A DNA stretch of 34,096 nt from an uncultured Prevotellaceae bacterium (GTDB lineage Bacteria > Bacteroidota > Bacteroidia > Bacteroidales > Bacteroidaceae): positions 1 through 34,096 of the forward strand of contig CAMJQA010000040.1 of the NCBI GenBank assembly GCA_946407895.1, in the 5' to 3' direction. The notes under the pieces are model-generated. The model made no database searches and was not told the origin of the DNA. It saw nothing but the letters and a program-made list of their open reading frames with translations. Both the position numbers and the translations under genes were made by a program. Within the stretch, counting starts at the first letter, position 1; each line of letters opens with the position of its first letter. This document shows, in pieces, positions 31,712 to 34,096 of this stretch.

Positions 31712-31792
31712 GCTCCGGTCTTTGCATTTTTGCACTTTGAACATTGCACTTTGGACATTGCACTTTAAACTTTAAACTTTGAACCTTTCTAT
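31712..31792 (+). repeat. Word-repeat leader, GCTCCGG head
   Basis: It starts GCTCCGGTCTTTGCATTTTT and continues as variants of CATTGCACTTTGGA and AAACTTTAAACTTTGAAC until the ATG at 31793. The opening matches the leader at 26508-26571. A GGAGCC (31694-31699) pairs with GGCTCC (31711-31716) just before it. TAAACTTTG near 31772 is one base longer than a promoter box. Confidence 0.75.
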
Positions 31793-32749
31793 ATGAACAG
31801 AAGAACATTTCTTGGCGGACTGGCCGCAGTAGGCCTGCAGAGCTCAGTCCTTGGTTTGGGCGCAGCGCCCCTCAACAACCTCGTCGCCCCCAAGCGGCAG
31901 AAGCGCCCCTCGGGCAGGCTCGACGAGAACCTGGTCATCCTCATCAGCGACATGCACGTGCTGCCCGACGGACATACACCGCAGTACCTGATCCGCATAG
32001 TAGACAAAGTGCTGGCCATGAAGCCCCTGCCTGCCAATGTGGTGGGGCTGGGCGACCTGGCTAACCTGTACGGACACCTTGAGGACTACGAATGCGCCCG
32101 AGAGGTGCTGAAGCCCCTGGAGGACGCCGGCATCAAGGTCACTATGGGCATGGGCAACCACGACCGCCGGGGCAACTTCGCACGCGCCTTCCCCGAAAAG
32201 GCGGCACAGACGCGGCTCGGGGGACGGCTCGTCTTCATCGTGGAGACGCCGCGCGCTGACTTCATCGTGCTCGACTCCCTGCAGGAAGACCCCGACCTGG
32301 GCAAATGGATTACCCCCGGAGCCATCAACGACGAGCAGATGCAATGGCTGCGCAATACGCTCAAGGGATACAGCAAGCCCGTATTCGTATGTTCACATCA
32401 CGGCCTTTCCGAGACCAAGGTGCTCCCTGTGCTGCGCGAGTACCCCTCGTGCTGCGGATACATCTTCGGCCACGAACACCGCTGGCGCACCGACTCGCCC
32501 GTCTTCCAGTGGGGGCAGCGCGACCTCCTGCGCACCCTCTGCCTGCCCTCAACAGGCTACTGGGGCGACATAGGCTACACCGAGATGCACCTCCTCGAAG
32601 ACCGGGCCGTCGCCACCCTGCACCAGAGCGAGTACTTCTTCAACTTCCCCCTGAAGGAAGGAGAGGAGCGACCCCTCCAGTGGACACTTAATGCGCAGGA
32701 CAACGACGGCGCCCACTGCTCATTCTCATATATCAGGCCGGGGCACTGA
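31793..32749 (+). CDS. Exported metallophosphoesterase with Tat-like signal
   Basis: A 318-residue calcineurin-like phosphoesterase. The N-terminus MNRRTFLGGLAAVGL has the twin-arginine pattern (R-R-x-F-L), so export in a folded state via Tat is possible. Metal-binding motifs: ILISDMHV (Asp53, His55), VVGLGDLANLYG, GMGNHDRRG, VCSHHG and GYIFGHEHRW. It would hydrolyse a phosphate ester in the periplasm, substrate unknown. It is distinct from the phosphoesterase at 17099. It is preceded by a word-repeat leader, and the DUF2147 gene follows 35 bases later. Confidence 0.88.
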   Translation: MNRRTFLGGLAAVGLQSSVLGLGAAPLNNLVAPKRQKRPSGRLDENLVILISDMHVLPDGHTPQYLIRIVDKVLAMKPLPANVVGLGDLANLYGHLEDYECAREVLKPLEDAGIKVTMGMGNHDRRGNFARAFPEKAAQTRLGGRLVFIVETPRADFIVLDSLQEDPDLGKWITPGAINDEQMQWLRNTLKGYSKPVFVCSHHGLSETKVLPVLREYPSCCGYIFGHEHRWRTDSPVFQWGQRDLLRTLCLPSTGYWGDIGYTEMHLLEDRAVATLHQSEYFFNFPLKEGEERPLQWTLNAQDNDGAHCSFSYIRPGH

Positions 32750-32784
32750 ACAGCCGCGCCACTGCTAAAGAAAATTGCTGAACG

Positions 32785-33234
32785 ATGAAGAAACCCCTCC
32801 TCCTCCTTACGCTGTTCCTGCTGCTCTCTCCGCTGGCCGCAGTAAGCCTGCGGGCCCAGGGCGACCGCCTGCTGGGCACCTACCTCGTTGAGCACGGCGA
32901 TGTGCAGAGCACCGTACGCTTCACCCGCAATGCCGACGGACGCTATCAATGCCAGGTCACCTGGGTCTCAAACGAGCCCAGGCCCGACGGCACATACACC
33001 CTCGACGTAAAGAACCCCGACCCCTCGCGCCGCAACGTACGCGCCGACCAAGTACTGCTCATGGAAAACCTCGTCTATGACAAAGTACGCGACCGGTGGG
33101 GCCAGAGCCAGATCTACGACCCCACAAGCGGAAAGAAATACCGCGTGGAACTCAGTTTCAAGGACAGCAAGACACTGGTGGTGAAGGGCATGTGGGGCCC
33201 CTTCAGCCGCCGCATCTATTGGAAGAAGAAATAG
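32785..33234 (+). CDS. DUF2147 family secreted protein
   Basis: A 149-residue protein with a signal peptide (MKKPLLLLTLFLLLSPLAAV...A-Q, about 1-25). The mature part is a single DUF2147 beta-barrel-like domain: LLGTYLVEHGDVQSTVRFTR at 29-48, then WGQSQIYDPTSGKKYRVEL and the closing VKGMWGPFSRRIYWKK. The family is common in Bacteroidetes and Proteobacteria; its biochemical role is not established. Its stop is 6 bases before the radA start, so it is co-transcribed with radA. Confidence 0.85.
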   Translation: MKKPLLLLTLFLLLSPLAAVSLRAQGDRLLGTYLVEHGDVQSTVRFTRNADGRYQCQVTWVSNEPRPDGTYTLDVKNPDPSRRNVRADQVLLMENLVYDKVRDRWGQSQIYDPTSGKKYRVELSFKDSKTLVVKGMWGPFSRRIYWKKK

Positions 33235-33240
33235 AAGAGT

Positions 33241-34096
33241 ATGGCAAAGGACAAGACAGTTTACGTGTGCGACTACTGCGGACAGGATAGCCTCAAATGG
33301 GTGGGCAAGTGCCCTGCCTGCGGCCGTTGGAACACCATGAAGGAGATGACCATCCATGCAGAGCGGCCAGCCAGCAGCGCCACCCGCGCAGCCATGAAGG
33401 CCGCCGGAGCCCAGGACCACAAGCCGCGGCCCATACACGTCAGCGACATACAGGCCGATGCCGAACCCCGCCTGGACATGGGCGACGGCGAGCTGAACCG
33501 CGTGCTGGGCGGCGGACTGGTGCCCGGCAGCCTGGTGCTGCTGGGCGGGGAACCCGGCATAGGCAAGAGCACCTTGGTGCTGCAAACCGTGCTGAACCTC
33601 AGGGGGAAGAAGGTGCTATACGTCAGCGGAGAGGAAAGCGCACGCCAGATTAAGCTCCGTGCCGACCGCCTGACTCCCGCCGCCCAGGACGGCTCGGAGG
33701 GCCAGCTGGCAGACGTGTCGGTGCTGTGCGAGACCTCGCTCGAACAGATTTTCCTGCAGATAGAGGCTATGCAGCCCGACCTCGTCGTCATCGACTCCAT
33801 ACAGACCATCCAGACCGAGGGCGTAGAATCCTCGCCCGGCAGCCTGGCACAGATTCGCGAGTGCGCCGCCAGCCTGCTCAAGTATGGCAAGTCGGGTGGC
33901 GTCTCCATCCTGCTCATCGGGCACATCAACAAGGAAGGCTCCCTGGCCGGGCCCAAGGTGCTGGAGCACATCGTAGATACCGTACTGCAGTTCGAGGGCG
34001 ACCAGCACTATATGTACCGCATACTGCGCAGCATAAAGAACCGCTTTGGCAGCACCAGCGAACTGGGCATATACGAAATGCGCCACAACGGACTGC
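33241..34096 (+). CDS. radA: DNA repair protein RadA (runs off right edge)
   Basis: The first 285 residues of RadA/Sms, a RecA-like ATPase that processes recombination intermediates. The N-terminal zinc finger YVCDYCG...KCPACGRW has Cys10, 13, 24 and 27. Walker A LGGEPGIGKST (101-111), Walker B LVVIDSIQTI (181-190) and the RadA signature KNRFG (266-270) are intact. The C-terminal Lon-protease-like domain is beyond the window. The gene is cytoplasmic in function, while the four genes upstream on the same strand encode exported proteins, so it may be carried on a mixed transcript. Confidence 0.97.
   Translation, partial: MAKDKTVYVCDYCGQDSLKWVGKCPACGRWNTMKEMTIHAERPASSATRAAMKAAGAQDHKPRPIHVSDIQADAEPRLDMGDGELNRVLGGGLVPGSLVLLGGEPGIGKSTLVLQTVLNLRGKKVLYVSGEESARQIKLRADRLTPAAQDGSEGQLADVSVLCETSLEQIFLQIEAMQPDLVVIDSIQTIQTEGVESSPGSLAQIRECAASLLKYGKSGGVSILLIGHINKEGSLAGPKVLEHIVDTVLQFEGDQHYMYRILRSIKNRFGSTSELGIYEMRHNGL

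Overview
The window looks like chromosomal DNA of a gut- or oral-type member of the Bacteroidales, most likely Prevotellaceae-like. The evidence is repeated TAnnTTTG -7 promoter boxes just upstream of genes, weak or absent Shine-Dalgarno sites, many secreted carbohydrate-active enzymes, a BspA-type leucine-rich repeat protein and families typical of the group. Most of the DNA is GC-rich. Two stretches are visibly AT-richer (about 1-1900 and 12000-16200) and carry accessory-type genes.

Layout. 1-154 (-): the start of an XRE-type regulator, cut by the window edge. 549-1700 (+): a PaaI-type thioesterase, an acetyltransferase remnant and an orphan vsr. 1884-3248 (+): a secreted TIM-barrel glycosidase. 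4937-3295 (-): glutathione peroxidase and dinB, overlapping by 1 nt. 5069-9125 (+): a sugar-use operon of phosphomannose isomerase-like protein, ROK kinase and sugar MFS permease. 9293-11299 (+): a GH16 enzyme and an LD-carboxypeptidase lipoprotein. 11300-12085: a gene-poor stretch holding three unrelated tandem-repeat families. 15402-12086 (-): a PD-(D/E)XK nuclease-like gene overlapping a large secreted BspA-like gene by 4 nt, with its own promoter, long leader and terminator. 21608-16246 (-): an operon of GH29 fucosidase, six-hairpin glycosidase-like protein, metallophosphoesterase and SDR oxidoreductase. 21833-22648 (+): a secreted His/Gly-rich repeat protein. 23063-25536 (+): a second GH29 enzyme and a thioredoxin-fold lipoprotein. 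27552-25698 (-): two secreted proteins. 29307-27754 (-): GH51 arabinofuranosidase. 29786 to the right edge (+): SGNH hydrolase, class-I glutamine-amidotransferase-like hydrolase, metallophosphoesterase, DUF2147 protein and the start of radA.

The enzymes suggest cleavage of fucose-, arabinose- and beta-glucan-containing glycans outside the cytoplasm. The permease, kinase and isomerase set would feed a hexose into glycolysis. No SusC/SusD pair is present, so this is not a classical polysaccharide utilisation locus.

The most unusual structures are: (i) low-complexity word-repeat leaders immediately upstream of at least six start codons, nearly all in spacers between co-directional genes without a clear promoter box, two of which share a common head sequence; (ii) the nuclease-like/BspA overlapping pair; (iii) the histidine-rich repeat protein; (iv) the repeat cluster at 11.3-11.8 kb; and (v) two inverted-repeat elements at 9.2 and 29.5 kb. 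No CRISPR array, rRNA, tRNA or intact insertion sequence was seen.
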